A DNA stretch of 27,631 nucleotides from a virus, in the IMG/VR virus record IMGVR_UViG_3300034523_000009, positions 1 through 27,631 of that record; one strand, written 5' to 3'. The position numbers and the translations under genes are program-made. The notes beneath the pieces were generated by a model, which searched no databases, had not been told where the DNA came from, and worked only from the letters and a program-made list of their open reading frames with translations. Position 1 is the stretch's first letter; each line of letters opens with the position of its first letter. Shown piece after piece: positions 1 to 6,343 of this stretch.

Positions 1-35
1 TATTGAGAAGTTAGTTTCATTTAAAATCCTAAAGT

Positions 36-173
36 ATGCCAATCCCCAAACCAACAAGTGGTGAGAAGCAATCCGAGTACATCCAACGCTGTATGGAAGC
101 AATCGGAGGCGAGTACCCAGACAAAGACCAAGCAGTAGCAGTTTGCTACACACAATGGAAGGAGGGCAAATAG
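36..173 (+). CDS. 45-aa protein with RCM...YPD..QAVAVCY..W motif
   Basis: The reading frame starts at ATG 36 and encodes 45 residues. It carries the pattern EYIQRCMEAIGGEYPD, then QAVAVCYTQW, with two cysteines (C19 and C41) placed as in a short module I remember from phage head proteins, often near or fused to portal or prohead protease genes. Here it stands alone. The stop codon TAG (171-173) lies inside the hairpin of a terminator, so this is the last gene of a unit entering the window from the left. No catalytic residues are evident and the function is unknown. Head-assembly involvement is inferred from remembered family context only. Confidence 0.65.
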   Translation: MPIPKPTSGEKQSEYIQRCMEAIGGEYPDKDQAVAVCYTQWKEGK

Positions 174-184
174 CCCTCTTTTTT
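162..184 (+). terminator. Intrinsic terminator overlapping the end of the 45-aa gene
   Basis: GAGGGC (162-167) pairs with GCCCTC (173-178) around the loop AAATA, followed by six T (179-184). The stop codon of the upstream gene is contained in the loop and stem. This closes the upstream transcription unit just before the promoter at 216-245. Confidence 0.8.
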
Positions 185-215
185 ATTCATAGTATATACA
201 ATTTCACCCATAGTG

Positions 216-245
216 TTGTGGGTATGAATGCTTTGCGTACATTTG
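216..245 (+). promoter_or_regulatory. Bacteroidota-type promoter (TTG-19-TACATTTG)
   Basis: TTG at 216-218 and TACATTTG at 238-245 are separated by 19 nt. This fits the Bacteroidota primary sigma consensus TTG-N(17-23)-TAnnTTTG. It sits 32 nt after the terminator T-run and 24 nt before ATG 269, which fits a promoter for the long rightward unit that begins with the methyltransferase region. TAnnTTTG is short, so chance occurrence is possible, but its position supports it. Confidence 0.6.
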
Positions 246-268
246 GGTATCATTTAAAACCAATCAAA

Positions 269-388
269 ATGAAACAAATCTCTGCACACCAAGTCAAGGT
301 CTTCTTTGCGAAGCTCATTGCCTCTATCGTTATCATTGGCGGCCTTATGGGGTCAATGGCTATTGTTGAACTAATTGCTGGACTGTAA
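269..388 (+). CDS. Small single-span membrane protein (39 aa)
   Basis: ATG 269 is chosen because it is preceded by the recurring leader AAAACCAATCAAA; longer in-frame starts would cross the terminator and promoter. The 39-residue product has a polar N-terminus (MKQISAHQVK) and a hydrophobic stretch at about residues 15-37 rich in I, G, M and A, so it is probably a one-pass membrane peptide. It is the first gene after the promoter and lies 1 nt before the next start (390). I do not recognise its family. Confidence 0.55.
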   Translation: MKQISAHQVKVFFAKLIASIVIIGGLMGSMAIVELIAGL

Positions 389-389
389 G

Positions 390-704
390 ATGCTATTTGA
401 AATTGATGACCTTCAGATGTGGCTTGAGGATTCCAATGTAATGCCACAGGCTTATTGGGATGCCGTAGAAGCAGGAACCGATAACGAATACCTTGCTGAA
501 TGGCTTGGCTACGAATCGGTGAACGATATGTGCAAGTACGAGATGCAAATTGAGTACAAGGAGGAATCCTACAACGAGGATGGCTACACCAATACCACGA
601 GCTACCCAACCTCACACATCAGCAATCCACCAACCAAGATGGATATGGAGCTTTACTACAAGTGGATTAATTGGGCAACCGAAGTAGCAGCAGATGAATA
701 CTAA
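390..704 (+). CDS. Acidic hypothetical protein (104 aa)
   Basis: The start is ATG 390, immediately after the preceding stop (386-388). A TTG at 375 would overlap the upstream gene. The 104-aa product is acidic, rich in Y, W, E and D, and ends in WINWATEVAADEY. There are no cysteine pairs, signal peptide or nucleotide-binding motif. Its end overlaps the next gene by 11 bp, so it is translated as part of the same operon. Family not recognised. Confidence 0.55.
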   Translation: MLFEIDDLQMWLEDSNVMPQAYWDAVEAGTDNEYLAEWLGYESVNDMCKYEMQIEYKEESYNEDGYTNTTSYPTSHISNPPTKMDMELYYKWINWATEVAADEY

Positions 705-882
705 AATGAAAACACCATTCACTGTGTTCTTTGAGAACCATCCCGAGTTCAGCGATGCAACAAAGGAGGCTTTCCTTCACTTTGAGCGCAACACAATCCA
801 ATCAGCCTACTTCTTGGGTAAGGTGCAGCACGATTCAGGCAAATCAGAAGAAGAATTTTTTGATGCGCTCTATGAAAATTAA
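694..882 (+). CDS. Hypothetical protein (62 aa, or 58 aa)
   Basis: This small acidic, phenylalanine-rich protein could start at ATG 694 (overlapping the upstream stop) or at ATG 706 just after it. Visible segments are FFENHPEFSD and EEEFFDALYEN. Its last codons overlap the methyltransferase start (ATG 872) by 11 bp, a translational coupling arrangement. It may be an accessory of the methyltransferase, but that rests only on adjacency. Family not recognised. Confidence 0.5.
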   Translation: MNTKMKTPFTVFFENHPEFSDATKEAFLHFERNTIQSAYFLGKVQHDSGKSEEEFFDALYEN

Positions 883-2005
883 TCAGCTTGACCTGTTCAG
901 CGGAATCGGTGGATTCCATCTTGGCTTTGAGCGAGCAGGATATGAAGTCACATCCTACTTCTCGGAGATAGACCAACACGCTATCGCAGTTTACAAACAT
1001 CAATTCCCAAATTCTACTTATGTCGGTTCAGTTACAAATGTTCGGGGGGCAGACCTTCCCCGAATTGACCTCATCACTTTTGGAAGTCCTTGCCAAGATT
1101 TCTCATTGGCAGGAAAACGAGCTGGGATGGAAGGAGAAAGAAGTTCTCTTGTCCTCCAAGCAATCCGCCTTATTAGCGAATGCCGACCAAGTGTATTTGT
1201 CTGGGAAAATGTTAAAGGCACGTTCTCCTCAAATGATGGCGCAGACTTTTGGGCAATTATCCAAGCCTTTGCCAACATTGGGGGTTATAGACTTGAATGG
1301 CAACTGCTTAATACAAGTTGGTTTCTACCCCAAAATAGAGAGCGGATATACCTTGTCGGATATTCTACAACCACAGGAGGAGATTGGCGAGGAGTATTTC
1401 CTATCGGAGAAAGCAATGAGCAAACTTCTTTAAACGGAATAAATGTTGTTGCAAGCTGCGAAAACGATGTGCAATCAAGACGAGTATATGACTCCGATGG
1501 CATAGGTCGTACTCTGACTTCAGGCGATTACAAATCACCAATGAGGGTTCAAGTAAAGCAAATTGGAACAAAGTTTGATTCTAATGGTGGTACGCAACCA
1601 TATCAGCAAGACCGAGTATATGATGCTGATGGCCTTGTGCCTGCATTGAATCGTGGCAAGAGTGATTTGATTATAAAACACGAGATAGGTGACTATCGTA
1701 GTGATGAAGGGTGGAGGCCGAGAAAGGATGGGAATTGCCCAACGCTTGCAGCTCGTGCAAGAGAAGATGGCAGCGGTCAGCCATTGTTAAAAGAAAACTA
1801 TCGCATCCGAAGGCTTACTCCTATTGAATGCGAACGCTTACAGGGATTCCCCGACAACCATACCGCCTTTGGCAACTACGATGGTGTAGTGAAGTCAATG
1901 AGCAACACCCAACGCTACAAGCAATGTGGCAACGCAGTAACTGTTGACGTTGTTGCGGCAGTTGCAAAAAATTGTTTACCTTTATTCAAAACCAATCAAC
2001 AATGA
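872..2005 (+). CDS. DNA (cytosine-5) methyltransferase
   Basis: This is a 377-aa C5-MTase that transfers methyl from SAM to cytosine in DNA, as phages often do to evade host restriction. Motif order is canonical: motif I DLFSGIGGFHLGF (7-19); motif IV GSPCQDFS with catalytic Cys74; motif VI WENV (111-114); motif VIII QNRERIYLVG (154-163); motif IX RRLTPIECERLQGFPD; motif X QCGNAVTVDVV near the C-terminus. The region between VIII and IX is the target-recognition domain and holds repeated VYD-DG units. ATG 872 is preferred because it places motif I near the N-terminus; ATG 863 is also possible. No cognate restriction enzyme is adjacent. The reading frame overlaps both neighbours. A 137-codon alternative frame is nested inside it (1020-1433). 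Confidence 0.95.
   Translation: MKINQLDLFSGIGGFHLGFERAGYEVTSYFSEIDQHAIAVYKHQFPNSTYVGSVTNVRGADLPRIDLITFGSPCQDFSLAGKRAGMEGERSSLVLQAIRLISECRPSVFVWENVKGTFSSNDGADFWAIIQAFANIGGYRLEWQLLNTSWFLPQNRERIYLVGYSTTTGGDWRGVFPIGESNEQTSLNGINVVASCENDVQSRRVYDSDGIGRTLTSGDYKSPMRVQVKQIGTKFDSNGGTQPYQQDRVYDADGLVPALNRGKSDLIIKHEIGDYRSDEGWRPRKDGNCPTLAARAREDGSGQPLLKENYRIRRLTPIECERLQGFPDNHTAFGNYDGVVKSMSNTQRYKQCGNAVTVDVVAAVAKNCLPLFKTNQQ
1020..1433 (+). CDS. Nested +1-frame ORF inside the C5 methyltransferase (137 aa)
   Basis: An ATG-started frame of 137 codons lies wholly inside the methyltransferase gene, shifted +1 relative to it. It reads MFGGQTFPELTSSLLE near its start and TLSDILQ...EEYFLSEKAM near its end. The latter resembles the SL-DIL-(D/E)-KYYLSEKA segment I recall in C5-MTase-associated phage proteins. 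The same DNA encodes motif VIII (RIYLVG) in the main frame, so the overlap is either true dual coding or a fossil of a frame change. There is no obvious ribosome binding site. It could be a spurious open frame shaped by the codon use of the methyltransferase. Confidence 0.3.
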   Translation: MSVQLQMFGGQTFPELTSSLLEVLAKISHWQENELGWKEKEVLLSSKQSALLANADQVYLSGKMLKARSPQMMAQTFGQLSKPLPTLGVIDLNGNCLIQVGFYPKIESGYTLSDILQPQEEIGEEYFLSEKAMSKLL

Positions 2006-2772
2006 AAATCATAGAACTACTTGATGGCAGCACTTGGGATTTAGAAACCCTAAAGAGCCGTATGCACGATGATGACTTCTACTACGGCAACCTGTCAAAG
2101 AATGCCCTGTCATCTTCAGCTTGTAAATTATTATTAACCTCACCAAAGACCTACCACTACGTTACCAAGTACGGCAGCGAGGATTCAGATGCCTTCTCGG
2201 TAGGGCGACTGGTTCACCTGATGGCTCTTGAGCCGCATCGTGTGGAGGAGTATAATGTGATTGAGGTGCAGAGCAAGAACGCAAAGGCGTGGCAAGAAGC
2301 AAAAGGCCAACGCAACATCTGCACCCGTAAGGAGATGGATGAAGCGCAGCGCATTGCTGATGCCCTACTTCGCAACGAATACTTTTTGTCAATGATTCAA
2401 GGCTGCGAGTTTGAGCAACCAGCAATCGGTATGATAGATGGGATGCCGTTTAGAGCAAAGGCAGACATCATCGCTGATGGCTTCTTGGCTGACCTAAAGA
2501 CCACCACCGACCTACGAGCGTTCCCTTACTCGGCAAAGAAGTACGGCTACGATGTACAGGCGTTCATCTACACCCGACTATTCGGTGTGCCGATTGACAA
2601 GTTCTACTTCATCGCTATTGACAAGGCGAGCTTGGATGTGGGTATCTACTCCATCACTCCTGAATTTGTAGCAGAAGGCGAAAGAAAAACGCTTGAGGCC
2701 ATCCAACTGTACAAGCAGTTCTTCATCTTGGGTGAGGACTTGGATTCGTACACAATCTTCGGTGAACTTTAA
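2002..2772 (+). CDS. PD-(D/E)XK exonuclease, RecE / DUF3799-like
   Basis: The 256-aa product looks like the nuclease domain of RecE-type 5'-3' dsDNA exonucleases (DUF3799 group), which supply single strands for annealing recombination. Visible features: LSSSACKLLLTSPKTY (36-51); VGRLVHLMALEP (67-78) with His72; the catalytic core KADII..GFLADLKTTTD with Asp155, Asp164 and Lys166; and the YDVQAFIY helix (183-190), matching the QxxxY motif. The start is ATG 2002, preceded by AAAACCAATCAACA and overlapping the methyltransferase stop by 4 bp. No RecT-like annealase is next to it; the SSB-like gene at 26454 may be a functional partner, which is inference. Confidence 0.85.
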   Translation: MKIIELLDGSTWDLETLKSRMHDDDFYYGNLSKNALSSSACKLLLTSPKTYHYVTKYGSEDSDAFSVGRLVHLMALEPHRVEEYNVIEVQSKNAKAWQEAKGQRNICTRKEMDEAQRIADALLRNEYFLSMIQGCEFEQPAIGMIDGMPFRAKADIIADGFLADLKTTTDLRAFPYSAKKYGYDVQAFIYTRLFGVPIDKFYFIAIDKASLDVGIYSITPEFVAEGERKTLEAIQLYKQFFILGEDLDSYTIFGEL

Positions 2773-2784
2773 AACCAACGAGAA

Positions 2785-3141
2785 ATGAAAAACATAAAAG
2801 TAGTAGAAGTCCTTTCGGAGGGCATTAAGTTCAATGATGGAACTATATTAAAGTCCGACCACGATAGCGATTGTTGCGAACACCATTGGTTAGCTTTTGA
2901 TGAGTTGTCTATAGATGACTTTGAAGGATTGGTATTCGACATCAGCGGAGATAACTTCTTCAATAAGATTGAGGAATACGGGATTGAAATTCTACCTACA
3001 AACGGACACCCTATTAGAGTTGCTGGTCACGGATACAACAATGGATACTACAGTAGCAACATTGACTTAGTTGTTGTTGACAGTTCTGGCAAGGTTGTTA
3101 AGAAGTACGATGTTTCGGAGTGTCAAGTTATTCAGGATTAA
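2785..3141 (+). CDS. Conserved phage hypothetical protein, DUF7448-like
   Basis: The 118-aa product has a pattern I associate with a conserved phage family (possibly DUF7448): an N-terminal strand followed by SDHDSDCCEHHW (24-35), then DFEGLVFDIS, GIEILPTNGHPIRVAGHGYN and NGYYSSNIDLVVV. The paired cysteines and His pair could bind metal, but this is not proven. The start ATG 2785 is preceded by AAAACCAACGAGAA. It lies in a run of small genes behind the nuclease. Function unknown. Confidence 0.7.
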   Translation: MKNIKVVEVLSEGIKFNDGTILKSDHDSDCCEHHWLAFDELSIDDFEGLVFDISGDNFFNKIEEYGIEILPTNGHPIRVAGHGYNNGYYSSNIDLVVVDSSGKVVKKYDVSECQVIQD

Positions 3142-3151
3142 CCAAAGAGAA

Positions 3152-3292
3152 ATGAAAAGGATACTTGAAATTATAGAAATAGGAATGCCTCAAAGTTTAA
3201 TACATCGGGAGGATGAACCAACTGATGAACTCATTGACACATTTGAGTTGATGCTTGAACTAAACGAAACGCTTAACACCAACGAGAAATGA
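3152..3292 (+). CDS. Small acidic hypothetical protein (46 aa)
   Basis: ATG 3152 is preferred over upstream alternatives because the AACCAAAGAGAA leader precedes it at the same spacing as in neighbouring genes. The product, 46 residues, is acidic and leucine-rich (LIDTFELMLELNETLN near the C-terminus), probably helical. It overlaps the next start by 4 bp. Family not recognised. Confidence 0.5.
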   Translation: MKRILEIIEIGMPQSLIHREDEPTDELIDTFELMLELNETLNTNEK

Positions 3293-3510
3293 AAGCAACA
3301 CTCGTATACAACCTACCCGATGAGCAAGAGGAGTTCCAAGATGCAGTCAATGGAGCAAAATGGAAGTACGCTATGTGGGTAATGGATAACGAACTGCGAG
3401 CTTTGACCAAGTACGCTCCTGATTCAATGCCTGACTTGGAACACGAAACGTATGAGAAGATACGCACCACCCTTCACCGCATCCTAAACGAAAACGAACT
3501 AAACCTATGA
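3289..3510 (+). CDS. Conserved phage hypothetical protein (73 aa)
   Basis: This short helical protein starts MKATLVYNLPDEQEEFQDAV and ends RILNENELNL. It resembles a small protein family I remember from many phages (MKATLEYNLPED...), commonly found among early genes and without an assigned function. It is coupled to both neighbours by 4-bp overlaps and preceded by the ACCAACGAGAA leader. No enzymatic motif is visible. Confidence 0.7.
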   Translation: MKATLVYNLPDEQEEFQDAVNGAKWKYAMWVMDNELRALTKYAPDSMPDLEHETYEKIRTTLHRILNENELNL

Positions 3511-3773
3511 GAGAGCAATTTATGCGTATCGCAATGGCGAGGCTACGCAGCACCTATCCGTTTAAACCCCAACGCCAAGCAGTAGCAGCTCGTATGTGGG
3601 TAACCTATCTTGAACGCTACGCAGCAAAGCAATGGGAGCGTGAGCAGATGCGCCAAGTACGTGCCTGTGCTATGCATGCAGCACAACAGGAATGGGAGTT
3701 AATGGAGGATGAACTCAATAAGCGTATGGACATCATCGGAACTAACGGCAACGAGGGAACGCATTATGAGTAG
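3507..3773 (+). CDS. Basic/aromatic hypothetical protein (88 aa)
   Basis: The 88-aa product is rich in R, Q, M and W, with a predicted long helix (AARMWVTYLERYAAKQWEREQ). An ATGA overlap joins it to the upstream gene, and it overlaps the glycosyltransferase start by 8 bp. No motif is recognised. Its codon use and overlaps look like its neighbours, which is the main support for its being real. Confidence 0.55.
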   Translation: MREQFMRIAMARLRSTYPFKPQRQAVAARMWVTYLERYAAKQWEREQMRQVRACAMHAAQQEWELMEDELNKRMDIIGTNGNEGTHYE

Positions 3774-4707
3774 GCCGTTTGTAGTGGCCTTTCACAAGGT
3801 AAACTCAGGGGTAGCATACCATCGTGTCTTTGCCCCTTTGATTTGCCACCAAGAGGCAGACGTGATGTTCGTTGAAAAGATAACGGACATTGAGCCTGAG
3901 GTATGGCCTAAGATTACTCACTTCTTCTCAAGCCGTGCATTCCCTGTTGAGCCGTTTGATGACTTCGTTAGGCTCTGCCGCAAGGAGGGTATCAAGCTAA
4001 TCATTGATAACGATGATTGGTGGGTGCTACCTCCTAACCATCCCCTAAACGGATTCTACGGAAGGCAGATGAAAGACCGCATTATTCGGTCTATGAAAGC
4101 AGCAGATGAGGTATGGGTAACCAACAAGCACCTCGCCTCAAAGGTAAAGAAGTACAATACCAACATCCGAGTCATCCCAAACGCCATCAGCGTACCCACT
4201 TGGCAGATAAACCGAGAGCCATCAGAGAAGGTTCGCTTCGGTTATATCGGAGGCAACCACCACCAAGCGGACATCCGAGATTCAACCATTGACCTATCGG
4301 GCTACGAATCGTATGTGGCGGAGGTAGATAACTACCCCGATATGATGCGAGCAGCATACAAGCTACCCACGATGCCCCCAACGCACTACCATCGCCTGTA
4401 CGAATACTTTGACGTTAGCCTTGTGCCGTTAACGACAAGCGAGTTTGCTAAGTGCAAATCACATCTAAAGATGCTTGAGGCAGGATTCAGCAAGTGCGCT
4501 CTGATTGTGAGCAACACGCACCCATACGAACCCTACATCACCAAAGACAACTGCATTGCAATCAACCACCCAAGCGAATGGGCAGGAGCAATCAAGAGGC
4601 TAAACGATAACCCCAACCAAGTCCAAGACCTAACCGAATCGCTATACGAGTACGTGCAGGATTTCACGATGGACAAAATAAACGAACTGCGATGCTTTAC
4701 ATTGTAA
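3766..4707 (+). CDS. GT-B type glycosyltransferase (GT4-like)
   Basis: The 313-aa product has a two-Rossmann-domain layout. Visible features are GVAYHRVFAPL (15-25) in the N-terminal domain, LIIDNDDWW (78-86), the interdomain IRVIPNAIS (134-142), a second Rossmann start FGYIGGNHH (158-166), and the C-terminal donor-binding helix FAKCKSHLKMLEAG (227-240), matching the K-S-x-K...E signature of GT4 enzymes. It probably transfers a sugar from a nucleotide donor; acceptor unknown (phage DNA, virion protein or host glycan). ATG 3766 is chosen since the N-terminal strand begins there. It is followed by a second glycosyltransferase with a 16-bp overlap. Confidence 0.75.
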   Translation: MSRPFVVAFHKVNSGVAYHRVFAPLICHQEADVMFVEKITDIEPEVWPKITHFFSSRAFPVEPFDDFVRLCRKEGIKLIIDNDDWWVLPPNHPLNGFYGRQMKDRIIRSMKAADEVWVTNKHLASKVKKYNTNIRVIPNAISVPTWQINREPSEKVRFGYIGGNHHQADIRDSTIDLSGYESYVAEVDNYPDMMRAAYKLPTMPPTHYHRLYEYFDVSLVPLTTSEFAKCKSHLKMLEAGFSKCALIVSNTHPYEPYITKDNCIAINHPSEWAGAIKRLNDNPNQVQDLTESLYEYVQDFTMDKINELRCFTL

Positions 4708-5219
4708 CTCCTTGCTCACGCCCTCAGAACCTAAAACGCATCAAGCAGTACATTCCTGAATGGGCTACGTGGGTGGTGATGATGGATGCCTCTACCGACT
4801 TCAAGGAAGCAACAGGCGCAAACGTAACCCACTATTCAAAGAAGACAGGAAATTGGGGAAATCCACTACGCAACGAGTTCCTTGACCTCTACCAAGACCA
4901 ATTCACGCAAGATGACTGGGTGTACTTTCTGGATGATGATAACATCCTGCACCCGAAGTTCAATGAGCAATGGTCAAACCTCCATAACCTTGACTCCTCA
5001 ATCGTAACGTGGGGACAAGAGGGAAGACTACGCCCTACCGACCAACCAACAATCGGAAACATAGACACCGCCTCCTATATGTTCAAACCATACCACTTGC
5101 CGAAGCTGCGCTTTGAGAATATCTACGAAGCCGATGGCCTATTTGCTTCTGCTGCCGCACGGCAAGGAACCCTCATCTGCGTGGATTCGTACCTTTGTTA
5201 CTACAACGCTCTGCGATGA
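4692..5219 (+). CDS. GT-A type glycosyltransferase with DDD motif
   Basis: The 175-aa product begins with the GT-A strand MLYIVTPCSRPQNLKRI and contains YFLDDDNILHP (78-88), whose DDD (81-83) fits the metal- and nucleotide-sugar-binding DxD site. GNPLRNEFLD (56-65) precedes it, as in GT2-like folds. It is short for GT2 but long enough for a catalytic core. No membrane segment is seen, so it is cytoplasmic. It overlaps both neighbours (16 bp and 4 bp) and forms a cassette with the preceding GT-B enzyme and the following methyltransferase. Substrate unknown. Confidence 0.75.
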   Translation: MLYIVTPCSRPQNLKRIKQYIPEWATWVVMMDASTDFKEATGANVTHYSKKTGNWGNPLRNEFLDLYQDQFTQDDWVYFLDDDNILHPKFNEQWSNLHNLDSSIVTWGQEGRLRPTDQPTIGNIDTASYMFKPYHLPKLRFENIYEADGLFASAAARQGTLICVDSYLCYYNALR

Positions 5220-5743
5220 AAACCTACAAAGATATTCAAGGGTGGTTCAACCACCAAGCAGCATACGACTTCCTGTTATCACAAGTCCCAGAAGGAGGCA
5301 CGTTCGTAGAACTCGGTGCGTGGCTCGGAAAGTCATCGGCCTACCTATGCGACAAAGCAACACACCAAAACATCACCATCATTGATTCGTGGAAAGGCTC
5401 ACCAAACGAACTTGAAACCGCCCACAAGCTCGCAATGGAAGTAGACATCTACGACTTGTTTGTTGAGAATATGGGAGAGCGCAAGTACAAGGCCATCAGA
5501 GCAACATCCAAAGCAGCATCCAAGAAATTCAAGAACGAATCCTTAGACGTAGTCTTTATAGACCTAACCCATACCTACGAGGCAGTAAAGGAGGATATTC
5601 AACTATGGCTACCCAAAGTAAAGAAGGGAGGCTACATAGCAGGAGATGACTACCACGAACATTGGCAAGGAGTAATCCAAGCCGTAGATGAATTGCTACC
5701 CCACGCCACGTTCATTGATGATTGTTGGCTCTACAAAAAATGA
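5216..5743 (+). CDS. Class I SAM-dependent methyltransferase (Methyltransf_24-like)
   Basis: The 175-aa product carries a SAM-binding motif I, FVELGAWLGKSSAYL (30-44), the acidic strand-2 end IIDSWKG (55-61), VVFIDLTHTYEAVKEDI (112-128) and GGYIAGDDYH (138-147). This is the pattern of Methyltransf_24 / FkbM-neighbour enzymes that methylate sugars or small molecules. It is coupled to the glycosyltransferase through an ATGA overlap, so it may methylate a glycan made by the two GTs (inference). It overlaps the HNH gene by 4 bp. Confidence 0.8.
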   Translation: MKTYKDIQGWFNHQAAYDFLLSQVPEGGTFVELGAWLGKSSAYLCDKATHQNITIIDSWKGSPNELETAHKLAMEVDIYDLFVENMGERKYKAIRATSKAASKKFKNESLDVVFIDLTHTYEAVKEDIQLWLPKVKKGGYIAGDDYHEHWQGVIQAVDELLPHATFIDDCWLYKK

Positions 5744-6003
5744 AGAACCACACAAAGGTCTACCTCAAAGGAATGGGATATGACACGACCGATTGGATTC
5801 CTTGCGAGGTATGCCAAGCGCAGGCGAATGCGGTGCATCACATCCGACCAAGAGGGATGGGTGGAAGCAAGACACGAGATAACATAGAGAATCTTATGGC
5901 ACTATGTCAGTCCTGTCATCACGAAGCAGACTTTGGAACGAAGCTATCAGAGGAGTACCTTTCTGAAGTACACAATCACCACTTGTCAAAGCGGGTTATT
6001 TAG
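5740..6003 (+). CDS. HNH endonuclease next to terminase
   Basis: The 87-aa product has a zinc-bound HNH fold: Cys22-x2-Cys25 (CEVC), the catalytic HH at 33-34 (AVHHIRPRG), Asn48 in RDNIENL, and Cys56-x2-Cys59 followed by HH (CQSCHHEA). Small HNH proteins beside terminase genes are known to act with the terminase in cos cleavage and head packaging, so this one probably works in DNA packaging. It starts within the stop of the methyltransferase gene (ATGA). Confidence 0.9.
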   Translation: MKNHTKVYLKGMGYDTTDWIPCEVCQAQANAVHHIRPRGMGGSKTRDNIENLMALCQSCHHEADFGTKLSEEYLSEVHNHHLSKRVI

Positions 6004-6025
6004 AATAGAACCAAATAAAACTAAA

Positions 6026-6343
6026 ATGCCAAAAGGAAACCCTAATCTCGTAAAGGGAGGCCCAAGCCTCAACCCATCGGGTAGACCAGCAGGCGTACCC
6101 AACAAAACCACCAACAAGATTCGTGAGGCTTTCCAAAACCTCATTGAAGCCAACCTTGAGAATATGACCCTATGGCTCACGCAGGTAGCTGCTGATGACC
6201 CGAAGGGCGCACTTGACCTGCTGAACAAGATGGCGGAGTACACGACACCCAAACTTGCACGGGTAGAGAACTCCCACGAAGCAGCAGATGAACTCACCCA
6301 AATCAAAGTAGAGATTGTCCGTACTCCAAGTCAAGACAAGTGA
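6026..6343 (+). CDS. Terminase small subunit (probable)
   Basis: The 105-aa product opens with MPKGNPNLVKGGPSLNPSGR, a Gly/Pro/Asn/Arg-rich arm like that of DUF5681-type proteins, then a helical region (KIREAFQNLIEANLENM) and LARVENSHEA. Its position directly before the large terminase and after HNH supports TerS, which recognises phage DNA. ATG 6026 is chosen because the family begins with this arm; upstream codons overlap the HNH gene. It overlaps the large subunit by 29 bp. Confidence 0.75.
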   Translation: MPKGNPNLVKGGPSLNPSGRPAGVPNKTTNKIREAFQNLIEANLENMTLWLTQVAADDPKGALDLLNKMAEYTTPKLARVENSHEAADELTQIKVEIVRTPSQDK

